In this document: positions 39,281 to 49,000 of the stretch, one piece after another
Layout: each line of letters opens with the position of its first letter
How positions within the stretch are numbered: the first letter of the stretch is position 1
Assembly (NCBI GenBank): GCA_002840765.1
Contig: PHCE01000026.1
Span: forward strand, 1-64,000
DNA from: Betaproteobacteria bacterium HGW-Betaproteobacteria-7
Lineage (GTDB): Bacteria; Pseudomonadota; Gammaproteobacteria; Burkholderiales; Rhodocyclaceae
Length of the DNA: 64,000 bases
Direction of reading: 5' to 3'
Notes under the pieces: model-generated
What the model was told of the DNA's origin: nothing
What the model saw: the letters and a program-made list of their open reading frames with translations, nothing else
The model's database searches: none
Translations under genes and position numbers: made by a program

Positions 39281-41113
39281 TCAGGCCACGCCAGCAGTAG
39301 CCGCCTGTCCGACGTTGGCATCCCGGCCGGCTTGGTCGTTGAACTGCATTGAATGCAGGCGCGCGTAATGGCCGTTGAGCGGCAACAGTTCAGCATGGGT
39401 GCCGCGCTCGACGATGCGCCCCTGTTCCATGACCAGGATCAGGTCGGCCTTCTCGATGGTGGACAGGCGGTGGGCGATGACCAGGGTCGTCCGGTTGACG
39501 GTGGCGCTTTCCAGGGCGCCCTGGATGTGGCGCTCCGATTCCGTGTCGAGTGCTGAAGTGGCTTCGTCGAGAATCAGCAGTGGTGCATCCTTGAGGATGG
39601 CACGGGCAAGGGCCAGACGCTGGCGCTGGCCGCCGGAGAGCAGCACGCCGTTTTCGCCAACCATGGTGTCGTAGCCCTGCGGCAGGCGGTCGATGAATTC
39701 CGCCGCATAGGCAGCCCGGGCAGCCTCTTCGACACGCTCGCGCGGCAGGCCGGCGAGGTCGCCATAGGCGATGTTGTTGGCGATGGTGTCGTTGAACAGC
39801 GAGACCTGCTGGGTGACCAGGGCGATGTGCCGGCGCAGGTTGCGCAGCGTGTACTCCTCGACATCGACGCCATCGAGCAGGATCTGTCCCTGTTCGTGGT
39901 GGTAGAAACGGGGAATCAGGTTGGCCAGCGTGGATTTGCCGCTGCCCGAGCGGCCGACCAGCGCAATCATCTGTCCCGGTTCGGCAGTGAAGTTGATGTC
40001 CTGCAACACCGGCTGCTCGGTACCTGGGTAGCTGAAGCTCAGGTTGCGCACTTCCAGGCGGCCGCTGATGGTGTCGCGCTCGACACTGCCGCGGTTGCTT
40101 TCCGGCGCTTCGTCGAGCTGGGCGAAGATGCTTTCGGCGCCAGCCAGGCCCTTCTGAATGGTGGCGCTGACTTCCGACAATTGACGAATCGGTTTCGGCA
40201 GCATGCCGGCGGCAGTGATGTAGGCGACCAGGTCACCGACGGTGGCCTCGCCACGCAGTAGGAGCACCAGAAAAAGGATCACCGACATGCTGGAAAAGGT
40301 GACTAACTGCAGTGCTGGCGTGAAGGTGGCGCCCGTCTTGACCATGCGCAGCTGCTTGGCGGTATTTTCCTCGCTGGCCTGTCGGAAGCGGGCGGATTCG
40401 TAATCTTCGCCGCCAAAGCTGCGGACGACGCGGTAACCCTGGATGGTCTCCGAGGCAATGTGGGTCAGGTCGCCCATCGCCACCTGAATCTTCTTCGCCT
40501 GCCGGCGGAAGCGGCGGCTGGCATGGTTCACCATGAAGGCAATGACCGGCAGGATGCAGACAATGACCAGCGTCAGCTTCCAGTTCATCCACAGCAGGTA
40601 GCCGAACAGGAATATCACCGTCAGCCCTTCGCGGATCACCACCTTGATCGCATCGGTGGCGGCCCCAGTGACCATGGTCACGTTGTAGGTGATGCGCGAA
40701 ATCAGATGGCCGGAATTGTTTTCGTCGAAATAGCGGTTGGGCAGCTTGAGCAGGCTGTCGAACAGGGCGCGCCGCAGGTCGTGGATCAGGCCGAGCGAAA
40801 CGCGCGCCAGATAGTAATTGCCGAAAAAGGAGCCGATGCCCTGCCAGGTAATGATCAGAATCAGCAGGATCGGCACGCCATACATCAGTTCGATGCTGCC
40901 GATCAGCGGAAACGCATGCTGGGTGACGCCGGCCGGAGCGGTCAGGCCATCGACGAAGTACTTGAGGATGACCGCCATCATCGGCTGGGCCGAGGCGAAG
41001 ATCACATAGCCGACCAGGCTGATGGCGAAGAGGCCGATGAAGGGCCGGAGATAGCGCAGCAGCCGGAAATAGATTTTCAGCGACGAATCCTGGGAGGTGC
41101 TGGCTTGCTGCAT
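39281..41113 (-). CDS. msbA: Lipid A/LPS export ABC transporter MsbA
   Basis: 610 residues: six membrane helices in the first 320 residues, then the nucleotide-binding domain with Walker A GRSGSGKSTL, signature LSGGQRQRLALARA and Walker B LLILDEATSALD. MsbA flips lipid A-core from the inner to the outer leaflet of the inner membrane. Two LPS-kinase-like genes are divergent from it, so the place as a whole looks dedicated to LPS core handling. Confidence 0.92.
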   Translation of the reverse strand: MQQASTSQDSSLKIYFRLLRYLRPFIGLFAISLVGYVIFASAQPMMAVILKYFVDGLTAPAGVTQHAFPLIGSIELMYGVPILLILIITWQGIGSFFGNYYLARVSLGLIHDLRRALFDSLLKLPNRYFDENNSGHLISRITYNVTMVTGAATDAIKVVIREGLTVIFLFGYLLWMNWKLTLVIVCILPVIAFMVNHASRRFRRQAKKIQVAMGDLTHIASETIQGYRVVRSFGGEDYESARFRQASEENTAKQLRMVKTGATFTPALQLVTFSSMSVILFLVLLLRGEATVGDLVAYITAAGMLPKPIRQLSEVSATIQKGLAGAESIFAQLDEAPESNRGSVERDTISGRLEVRNLSFSYPGTEQPVLQDINFTAEPGQMIALVGRSGSGKSTLANLIPRFYHHEQGQILLDGVDVEEYTLRNLRRHIALVTQQVSLFNDTIANNIAYGDLAGLPRERVEEAARAAYAAEFIDRLPQGYDTMVGENGVLLSGGQRQRLALARAILKDAPLLILDEATSALDTESERHIQGALESATVNRTTLVIAHRLSTIEKADLILVMEQGRIVERGTHAELLPLNGHYARLHSMQFNDQAGRDANVGQAATAGVA

Positions 41114-41214
41114 GGTGGCTTTCGAATGCTGCCGGAAATCGGGACGCGAGAGTTTAGCATGGCGATTTCCTCATGCCGGCTCGGTCACAAAACGGTAAAA
41201 TCCGCGCTTTTATC

Positions 41215-41832
41215 GTGGCCCAGGCATTGAAGACGCTGACCCAGCAGGATTATCTCGCCATGCGCGAAGGCGCCGTCGTGCTGGAGCTTGACTGCTTCGG
41301 CGACAAGGTCCTCCGGCTGAGCGATGGCAGCATGCTCAAGCTGTTCCGCCGCAAGCGGCGGCTGACCTCGGCAGCGCTCTTTCCCTATGCCCGACGTTTC
41401 GCGCGCAATGCCCTGACCCTGGCCCGCCTTGGTATTCCTGTGCCGCAAGTCGTGGCCGTCGGGCGCATTCCGGAATTGGCCCGCGACTTCGTCCACTATC
41501 GGCCGCTGGCCGGCAGCACTTTGCGCGAACTGGCCGGCTCGGGCCTGGATGAGGACAGGCTGCAACAACTGCGCGACCAGTTGACGACTTTCATCATCCA
41601 CCTGCATGACCTGGGCGTGTACTTCCGCTCGCTGCACATTGGCAATGTTGTGGTCACTCCCGACGGGCGTTTCGGCCTGATCGACTTTTCCGATCTGCGC
41701 ATCTATCCCTGGTCGCTGGGCCGCTACCTGCGCCGGCGCAACATGCGGCGCATGCTCGGCATAGCCGATGAGTTGGCATGGGTCGACTTGCCGGCCATCG
41801 TTGCCGGTCAGGCGCCGGGCGGAGTGCGGTAA
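41215..41832 (+). CDS. LPS-kinase-like protein (InaA/WaaP-type fold) with altered catalytic loop
   Basis: About 205 residues from GTG 41215. A TAAAAT minus-10-like box at 41196-41201 argues against the upstream ATG 41173; ATG 41260 is another option. The protein has a small-lobe segment ending KLFRRKRRL and a large lobe with LHDLGVYFRSLHIGNVVV and GLIDFSDL. In kinases of this fold the catalytic loop reads H-x-D; here Ser139 takes the place of the aspartate, while the metal-binding Asp157 is kept. I recall the same loop in relatives called toluene-tolerance proteins, so this may be a family trait. A role in LPS core phosphorylation is suggested by divergence from msbA and by the next gene. Confidence 0.65.
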   Translation: MAQALKTLTQQDYLAMREGAVVLELDCFGDKVLRLSDGSMLKLFRRKRRLTSAALFPYARRFARNALTLARLGIPVPQVVAVGRIPELARDFVHYRPLAGSTLRELAGSGLDEDRLQQLRDQLTTFIIHLHDLGVYFRSLHIGNVVVTPDGRFGLIDFSDLRIYPWSLGRYLRRRNMRRMLGIADELAWVDLPAIVAGQAPGGVR

Positions 41833-44054
41833 TGCGGGAGCGGCATCCGGCGGGCAGTCCGGCATTGCAGATAGGTGTGGCCGTGGCCCGCTACACGCTG
41901 ACCGGCGGTTTTTCGCGGCCGGGTACCCATCTGCCGTCGCGCGGTCATGTCGTGCCGGTTGATTTTATCGGCGTCGGCATTGCCGCCAGCGAGGATCCGG
42001 CGGTTGATGCCTGGCTGATCGCTTGCCTGCGGGAAAACGGCATTGGCAATGTCCGTCTCGACTTTACCTATGGCGATGCCGAGGGAGCAGCCGGGCGCTT
42101 GCTCGACGCACTGCTCGACGCCGGCTTCCGTGTTGTCCTGCACCTGCTGCAGCCCCTCGTCGCTGCCCGCCAGATGCCGTCACGGCCGGCGGCCGGCGCC
42201 TGGCGGGAGTTCGTCGTCGCCACCCTGGAACGCTACGGTGCGCGGGTGGCGATGGTCGAAATCTGCTCGACGGTCAATCGCAAACGCTGGGCCGGCTACA
42301 CGCTGAAGGGCTTCCTGCAACTGTGGGAGATCGCCTGGCAGGAAACCCGCGCCCGCCAGCTGACCCTGGCCGGGCCCAGCGTCACCGATTTCGAGCCGCC
42401 GTGGAACGTCGGCTACCTGGCGCTACTGCAGCAACGTGGGCAATTGCCGGACATCCATACCGACAATCTGTTTTCCGAGCGCTGCACCGAGCCCGAGCGC
42501 TACGACCACAAGATCCTCGGCCATCGCCTGGCTGGCTTGCACAAGTTCAACCTGCTGAAGAAAGCCGCGCTGCTGCAGCGCATCGGTGCTGATTTTGGCG
42601 TGCCGCGGCTGTTCTCGCCGGCGGCCTTCTGGACGCTGCCGCGTATCGAACGCTTGCTGCCTTACGGCGAGCAGAAGCAGGCCGATTACCTGAGCCGCTA
42701 CATGGTTTTGTGCGCCGCATCCGGCGCGCTCGAAGGTGCCTGGTGGGGGCCGCTGGTCTGTCACCGCGAAGGTCTGGTCGACGATGGCGTGCGGCCTTAT
42801 CCGGCGCTCGAGCGGATTACACATTACGCCGCTGTTACCGGCAAGCTCGCCGATTTCCGCGCCCGGCCGGCGCTCGCCGCGCTGGCCGCTGTTGCCCGGC
42901 TACTGCCCGGCACTCGCTATGAAGGGCGTCTGAACCAGGGGCAGGGGCTGGAGGTGCATGCCTTCCGTTCGGCCGAAGGTCTGGTGCACGCGGCATGGAC
43001 GATCAACGGACGGGCTGCCGCCCTGGTCGATCTTTACGCTGCCGACGATCTCGCTGCCGCCACCTATCTTGATCGCGACGGCGCCGTCATGACCGAAGCG
43101 CCGACGCTGGCCAGCGAAGCCCCCCTTTGGCTGTGCTGGGATGCGAACCGTCAGGTCGCTCTGGCCGCCGGTGCCGCTCTGCTCAAGGGCGTGGTCATTG
43201 ACCGCCATGTGCCGGGCAAGACCCATCATTTCATTCGCGAAAACGGCTGGCAGGGCATCGTCCTTGCCGCTGACCGTAGCGAAGCCGACTGCCTGCTGAC
43301 GGCCGTCCATCCGGAAAAACTCGGCACGCCGCCACGTGAATCGCTGCTGCGCAAGGCGCGCAATGCCATCTGGACCATTGCCGATCCGCGGCATGAAGGC
43401 AATCACCTGGTCGTCAAGCAACCGGTCAAAATGCATCTGCACAAGCAGTTCCTCGACCGCTTCAAGCCGTCGAAGGCGCTGCGCAGCTGGAGCGGCAGCA
43501 GCGACCTGTTGCGCCGCGGCCTCGGAGCGGCACCGCCGGTGGCTTATTGGGAGAAGATCGGCGACCGCAGCCTGAAGCAGAACTACTACCTGTGCGAGTA
43601 TGTCGCCGCCGAGTTTTCCGCGCGCGAACTGCTTTCCGCCTTCGCCGCCGGTGAAACGGCCTACGCCGGCATCGGCGAGAGCGAAGCCTATCGCTTGCTC
43701 GGCGATTTCCTGCTGCGCCTGCACGGCCGGGGCATCTATTTCCGCGATCTTTCCGGCGGCAACATCCTGATCCGTCAGGACGCCGATGGCACGCCGCAGT
43801 TTCTGCTGATCGACACCGGCCGCATCCATTCCTACGATTGGCCTTTATCGCTCGATCAGCGCATTTCCGATCTGGTCCGTATCTGCAACAAGTTGCACTG
43901 GGCCGGTCGCGAACAACTGCTCGGCCGCTATCTGGCGGCAGTGCACCGCCGCCTAGACTGGCGTCTGCGCTTGCACTTCCACATTTACGACTGGAAGGTC
44001 ACGCTCAAGCGCAAGATTGGCCGCAAGGCCATCAAGCGCTTGTTCGGGCGATAG
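41832..44054 (+). CDS. Two-domain protein: barrel-like N-terminal region plus WaaP-type LPS kinase
   Basis: 740 residues from ATG 41832, which overlaps the previous stop by one base (TAATG). Residues 1 to about 400 alternate strands and helices like a TIM-barrel glycosidase (VDFIGVGIAAS, NVRLDFTYGD, FRVVLHLLQP, MVEICSTVNR with Glu143). The usual N-E catalytic pair after such an E-I segment is not present. Residues about 520-740 are a complete kinase of the Kdo/WaaP type: LHGRGIYFRDLSGGNIL with catalytic Asp639, and LLIDTGRIH with Asp661. Predicted role: phosphorylation of the LPS core. What the N-terminal half does is unknown. Confidence 0.7.
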   Translation: MRERHPAGSPALQIGVAVARYTLTGGFSRPGTHLPSRGHVVPVDFIGVGIAASEDPAVDAWLIACLRENGIGNVRLDFTYGDAEGAAGRLLDALLDAGFRVVLHLLQPLVAARQMPSRPAAGAWREFVVATLERYGARVAMVEICSTVNRKRWAGYTLKGFLQLWEIAWQETRARQLTLAGPSVTDFEPPWNVGYLALLQQRGQLPDIHTDNLFSERCTEPERYDHKILGHRLAGLHKFNLLKKAALLQRIGADFGVPRLFSPAAFWTLPRIERLLPYGEQKQADYLSRYMVLCAASGALEGAWWGPLVCHREGLVDDGVRPYPALERITHYAAVTGKLADFRARPALAALAAVARLLPGTRYEGRLNQGQGLEVHAFRSAEGLVHAAWTINGRAAALVDLYAADDLAAATYLDRDGAVMTEAPTLASEAPLWLCWDANRQVALAAGAALLKGVVIDRHVPGKTHHFIRENGWQGIVLAADRSEADCLLTAVHPEKLGTPPRESLLRKARNAIWTIADPRHEGNHLVVKQPVKMHLHKQFLDRFKPSKALRSWSGSSDLLRRGLGAAPPVAYWEKIGDRSLKQNYYLCEYVAAEFSARELLSAFAAGETAYAGIGESEAYRLLGDFLLRLHGRGIYFRDLSGGNILIRQDADGTPQFLLIDTGRIHSYDWPLSLDQRISDLVRICNKLHWAGREQLLGRYLAAVHRRLDWRLRLHFHIYDWKVTLKRKIGRKAIKRLFGR

Positions 44055-44072
44055 AGAAAGCTGGCGCCGGCC

Positions 44073-44525
44073 TCAGCGTTTCTTGAACGTCTTGTGGCAG
44101 TCCTGGCAGGTTTCGTAGGCGGCCTTGTAAGGCGCTTCCAGCTGTTTGCTGTCCTTCGTCTGCGCCGCCATCAGCAGCGTGTCGGTGGCGGCAATGAAGG
44201 CCAGGCGGGCCTGCTCGAATTTTTCCGGTTGCTGCCAGACCTCGGCGGTTGCCTTGGTCGGCGGGTAATTGGTGTCCGCCCCGAAATGCCCCCAGGGCGC
44301 GTCGCGCTTGGCGACCACGTCCGTGGCCAGTGCGAGGAACTTGTCGGCATTGTAGCTATTGGTACGCAGCATGACACCCATCGGCTCGAAGCTGCGGAGG
44401 ATCTCCTTGAAGGCAGTCTGCCGGGTCTTCACCGGCTGGCCGGGGCGGGTGTCTTCCACCTCGCCTGAACAGGCACCGAGTACAGCGGTCATCAGGAGCA
44501 GCGAAACGAGTTGGGACGGACGCAT
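44073..44525 (-). CDS. Cytochrome c'-like c-type cytochrome with lipoprotein signal
   Basis: 150 residues. The signal ends in a lipobox (VLGAC, Cys19), so the protein is probably anchored to a membrane facing the periplasm. A helical domain follows, with heme motif CQDCH five residues from the C-terminus, the typical cytochrome c' arrangement. Such proteins bind NO or act in nitrosative defence or electron transfer. It converges with the kinase fusion gene and has no redox partner nearby. Confidence 0.82.
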   Translation of the reverse strand: MRPSQLVSLLLMTAVLGACSGEVEDTRPGQPVKTRQTAFKEILRSFEPMGVMLRTNSYNADKFLALATDVVAKRDAPWGHFGADTNYPPTKATAEVWQQPEKFEQARLAFIAATDTLLMAAQTKDSKQLEAPYKAAYETCQDCHKTFKKR

Positions 44526-44591
44526 GGTTTCTCGGTAGGGAAGGCAGGGAGGCGCATTATACGGGCCCGGCCAGTTGCCCGGGCCGCCGCC

Positions 44592-45170
44592 TCAAGTCGA
44601 GCCTGCGAGCAACCGGGCCAGCCACTCGCCGGCCTCGCTGAACGGCCGGCTGGAGCGTTCGGCGCGACAGCGGATGTAAGCCCCCTCGATGGCGGTCAGC
44701 ACCAGGCCGGCGAACGAGGCGCCCTCGACCGGGTCGGCCAGCGCTAGCTGGCCGGCGATCAGTTCCCGCCAGTCGGCAAAGGTGGCGGCCAGCACCTGGC
44801 GCAGATTCTCCAGGTCGTTGTCGAGATCGAGGCTGACCGTGCCGGCGGCGCAACTGGCGGCAAAATCACCATCCTCGACGCGCCGGGCGAAAGCGGCGAA
44901 CAGGGCGCGTAACTTGTCGGGGGGACGCCTCTCGCTGGCCAGCGCCTGCTCGATGAAGGCGGCGACGCGGCCGGCATAGACTGCCAGCGCCTCGCCGACG
45001 ATCTGCTGCTTGCCATCCGGGAAGAAGTGATAGACCGAGCCTTTCGGCGCCCCGCTGTGGCGGACGATTTCGTTGATGCCGGCGCCCGCGAGGCCGCGCT
45101 GGCGCATCAGGGCGATGGTGCTTTCCAGCATGCGCTGGCGGCTGCCGCTATCGTTTTCGGAATTCTTCAC
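44592..45170 (-). CDS. TetR-family transcription repressor
   Basis: 192 residues from GTG 45170; ATG 45131 would cut into the DNA-binding domain. The helix-turn-helix region is GINEIVRHSGAPKGSVYHFFPDGK (given here as two parts: residues about 28-40 and 41-51). The C-terminal two thirds is a ligand-binding helical domain resembling the LmrA/YxaF-like group. It is divergent from a class II aldolase gene, with a 12-base palindrome in the gap, so it probably represses that gene and itself. The ligand is unknown. Confidence 0.88.
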   Translation of the reverse strand: MKNSENDSGSRQRMLESTIALMRQRGLAGAGINEIVRHSGAPKGSVYHFFPDGKQQIVGEALAVYAGRVAAFIEQALASERRPPDKLRALFAAFARRVEDGDFAASCAAGTVSLDLDNDLENLRQVLAATFADWRELIAGQLALADPVEGASFAGLVLTAIEGAYIRCRAERSSRPFSEAGEWLARLLAGST

Positions 45171-45171
45171 G

Positions 45172-45200
45172 TTGAATAGTTAACTAGACCAGTCTATATA
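45172..45200 (+). promoter_or_regulatory. Promoter of the class II aldolase gene
   Basis: TTGAAT (45172-45177), a 17-base spacer and TATATA (45195-45200). The TetR palindrome lies within the spacer and touches the minus-10, so a bound repressor would exclude RNA polymerase. Confidence 0.55.
45185..45196. promoter_or_regulatory. Predicted TetR operator
   Basis: TAGACCAGTCTA is an inverted repeat (TAGAC-CA-GTCTA) midway between the divergent TetR gene (start 45170) and the aldolase gene (start 45238). AGACnnGTCT-type palindromes are common operators of TetR regulators. Confidence 0.6.
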
Positions 45201-45237
45201 AAAGTATAGGCGCTTTTTGTCTGAGTGGAGAACCATC

Positions 45238-46002
45238 ATGAGCGAACGAATCGACAACCCACCCCACGCCTGCAGCGACGCCGAATGGCAGCAGCGCGTC
45301 GATCTGGCGGCCTGTTACCGGCTGGTGGCGCTGTTTGGCTGGGACGACCTGATCTTCACCCACATCTCGGCCCGCCTGCCGGGGCCGGAGCATCATTTCC
45401 TGATCAATCCCTACGGCTGGATGTTTGACGAGATCACCGCCTCCAGCCTGGTCAAGGTCGACCTGCACGGGCAGAAGGTCGAAGCCAGCCCGGACGAGGT
45501 CAATCCCGCCGGCTTCACCATTCACAGCGCCATCCATGCGGCGCGGCAGGATGCGCACTGTGTGCTGCACGTGCATAGCGTCAACGGCGTCGCCGTTTCG
45601 GCCCAGCACGAAGGGCTGTTGGCGCTGTCGCAGCATTCAATGTTCGTCACCTCGTCGCTCGGTTATCACGACTACGAGGGCGTCGCCCTCGAGGCTGACG
45701 AGAAGCCGCGCCTGGTGCGCGACCTCGGTGCCAACCGCTACCTGATGCTGCGCAATCACGGTCTGCTGACTGTCGGTCGCTCGGTGGCCGAAGCGTTCGT
45801 CGCCATGTACTTCTTCGAAACCGCCTGCATGATCCAGGTGCGGGCGATGAGCGGCGGGGCGCCGTTACGGCGAATACCGCAAGGCATCGTCGATGGCGCC
45901 CCGGTCCAGTGGGACAAGGTCACCCGTGGCGCTGGCGGCGGCTTGGCCTGGCCGGCGCTGCTGCGCAAGCTCGACCGGGTCAATCCCGGCTATCGCAGCT
46001 AG
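45238..46002 (+). CDS. Class II aldolase/adducin-family protein
   Basis: 254 residues from ATG 45238, preceded by GGAG. The metal-binding histidines are in CVLHVHSVNG near residue 105 and in MLRNHGLLTVG near 175; LINPYGWMFDEITAS has the substrate-phosphate loop position. Enzymes of this fold cleave sugar phosphates such as fuculose phosphate or act as decarboxylases. This subgroup lacks a firmly known substrate. It is under likely control of the divergent TetR regulator. The stop codon overlaps by 4 bases with the convergent giant signalling gene. Confidence 0.85.
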   Translation: MSERIDNPPHACSDAEWQQRVDLAACYRLVALFGWDDLIFTHISARLPGPEHHFLINPYGWMFDEITASSLVKVDLHGQKVEASPDEVNPAGFTIHSAIHAARQDAHCVLHVHSVNGVAVSAQHEGLLALSQHSMFVTSSLGYHDYEGVALEADEKPRLVRDLGANRYLMLRNHGLLTVGRSVAEAFVAMYFFETACMIQVRAMSGGAPLRRIPQGIVDGAPVQWDKVTRGAGGGLAWPALLRKLDRVNPGYRS

Positions 46003-49000
46003 ACCGGGCAGGGCGTGACCGGGCAGCCCTTGGCGAAATACTCCTCGACCGTGCCGACCGGTAGCGGCCGGGCAAACAGGAAGCCCTGGGCGTAGCGACA
46101 GCCGTTGGCCAGCAGGGCCTGCCGCTGTTCTTCGGTTTCGACCCCTTCGGCCATCACCTCCATGCCCATCACATCGGCCATGGCGATGATGGTGCGGGCG
46201 ATTGCCCGATCGTTGGCATCGTCGGCAATGCCATCGACAAAGCTGCGGTCGATCTTGATTTCATTGATCGGGTAGCGCTTCAGGTAGCTCAGCGACGAAT
46301 AGCCGGTGCCGAAATCGTCCACCGCCAGATGCACCCCGAGCTGCTTCAATTCGCTGAGCATCTGCAAGGTGTAGTCGGTGTCGTCCATCAGCGCGTGCTC
46401 GGTCAGTTCGACGGTCAGGCAGCGCGGCTCGATGCCGTGTTTGGCCAGGGTCTGGGCGATCAGGCTCGGCACATGCGCCTTGCGGAACTGCTTCGGCGAC
46501 AGGTTGATCGCCACTTTCGGCGGCTGCAGGCCGGCCTTGCGCCAGGCGACGATCTGGGCGCAGACGGCATGCAGCACCCATTCGCCGATGGCGCCGATCA
46601 GGCCGATTTCCTCGGCCAGCGGGATGAACTTGTCCGGCGGTACCAGGCCGCGTTCGGCATGGTCCCAGCGCAGCAGCGCCTCGAGCCCGGTCAGGTCGCC
46701 GGTCTGCATGTCGAGCTGCGGCTGGTACACCAGATGGAAGGCGTCGCCGGCCAGCGCCTGGCGCAGGTCGTTGATCAGGTACATGCGGTCGTGCGAGAGG
46801 ATTCGCAGTTCGCCGGTGAAGAACTGGAAATTGTTCTTGCCGCGTTCCTTGGCCCGATACATCGCGATGTCGGCGTTCTTCAGCAGGGTCTGGCAGTCGA
46901 TGCCGTCCTCCGGATAGAGGCTGATACCGATACTGGCCGTGGTGAACACCTGCTTGCCGTCGAGCAGATGCGGCTGCGACAGGGTGTCGACGATGCGCTG
47001 GGCGGCAATGACGACTTCGCTGGCGCCCTCGGTCTCGCAGATGATGGTGAACTCGTCACCGCCGAAGCGCGAAACGGTGTCGCCAGCACGGATGCAGACC
47101 TTCAGCGATTCAGCGACCTGCTTGATCAGGATGTCGCCGACGTCGTGCCCCATGGTGTCATTGATCAGCTTGAAATTATCGATGTCGACAAACAGCACGG
47201 CGAGCCGTGTCTGGTTGCGCTCGCTCTTGCTGATCGCCATCTTCAAGCGGTCGTTGAACAGCATGCGGTTGGGCAGGCCGGTCAGTTCGTCATGCGTGGC
47301 CAGGTACTCGATGCGTTTCTGCGATTGCTTGACGACGCTGATGTCGCTGAAGATGCCGACATAGTTGACGATGCTGCCCTCGGCATCCTTGACGCAGTTG
47401 ATGGTCAGCCACTCGGGGTAGAGGTCGCCATTCTTGCGTCGGTTCCACACTTCGCCCTGCCACCAGCCGTTGCTGGCGATCGATTTCCACATTTCCTCGA
47501 AGAATTCGGTGCTGTGCTTGCCCGAACTGAGCATGGCCGGGGTCTGACCGATGGCCTCGCGCTCGCTGTAGCCGGTGACCCGCTTGAAGGCATCGTTGAC
47601 CGTGAGAATCCGGACACTGGCGTCAGTGACCACGATGCCTTCGCCGGAGTGGTCGAAGACGCGGGCGGCGAGGCGCAACTGGTCCTCGGCGTGCTTGCGT
47701 TCGGTGACGTCGGTGGATTGGGTGCACACGGCATAGACCACGCCGTCATCGCCAAGCAGCGGAAAGCGCACCGAATGCAGAACGCGCTCGCCGTGAGCGG
47801 TCGGAGCCCGCTCCTCAATTTCCAGCGCCGCGTTGCTGCGCAACACCTCCAGATCGCGCTGGCGGAACTCGTCGCCGATACGGCCGCCGAAGACCTGGCG
47901 GTCGGTGCGGCCAAGGATGTCGGCGGAGCGTACGCCGAAGTGCCCCTCGAACTTTTCATTGACGAAGACGTAGCGACCGGCCATGTCCTTCAGGCTGGAC
48001 AACGTCGGCGAGGCGTTCATGATCGCCGTCAGCTTTTGCTGGTTGGTGCGCAGGATCTGTTCCGAGGTATGCAGCTCGGTGTCGTCGATCAGCAGGATGA
48101 TGGCGCCGCGGATGCCGCGCGGCGAGACGTTCGGCGCAATGTGCAGCGCATAGTGCCGGCTGATCGAGCTGAGCGCCTGTTCAACCGGTTGCCCGTCGAC
48201 GATCACCTGGTGCACAAGATGGCTGAAATCCGGCATGCCGTGCGGCAGCTTGATCCGGTTCAGGGCCATGCCGACGGCTGGCGCGCCCAGCGAGAAGAGG
48301 CCGGCGGCGAGCTGGTTGAAACGTTCGATCTCGAGGCCGCGATTGACCGAGATGAGCGGGAAGCCGATGCAGCTCTGGATGCTTTCCAGGTCGTAGTTGA
48401 ATTCCAGCAACTGCGCGCTCTTGATCTGCAGTTCCTCGTTGACCGTGGTCAGCTCTTCATTTGTTGCCTGCAATTCCTCGTTGGAGGCTTCCAGTTCCTC
48501 GTTCGACGACTGTAATTCCTCGTTGGCCGCCTGGACTTCCTCGTTCAGGGCCTGCATTTCCTCGTTCGAGGTTTCCAGTTCCTCGATCACGGCCTGCAGG
48601 TGTTCGCGCATGGCGATGATTTCATCTTCCAGTTCGCGCACCGTCGCGCCGGCTTCGCCAATGGACGCGCCGACGGCGCTGCGGCTCTTGGCAACAGGCT
48701 CGAAAACAACCAGGAACATGCCGCTGGCCGTGCTCGCCTCGAGTGCATGGATGACCATGCGCACCAAACGCTTGCCGTCGGCCAGCTTCAGCGTGCGCGG
48801 CCGGCCGTAGGCCGAACCCTTCTTGTGCCGTGCCTGATGCAACAGGGTCTGCAGATCGGCGGAGAACTCCTGGCGGATCAGGTGCGGCAGGTCGAAGCTC
48901 GGCCGTCCGTCGCCAACATTGAGGAAATCACCGACGTTACCCTGCAGGTGCAGGATGTCGAAATTGCCGCTGATCAGGATGCCGGGCGGCTGGTAGAAGC

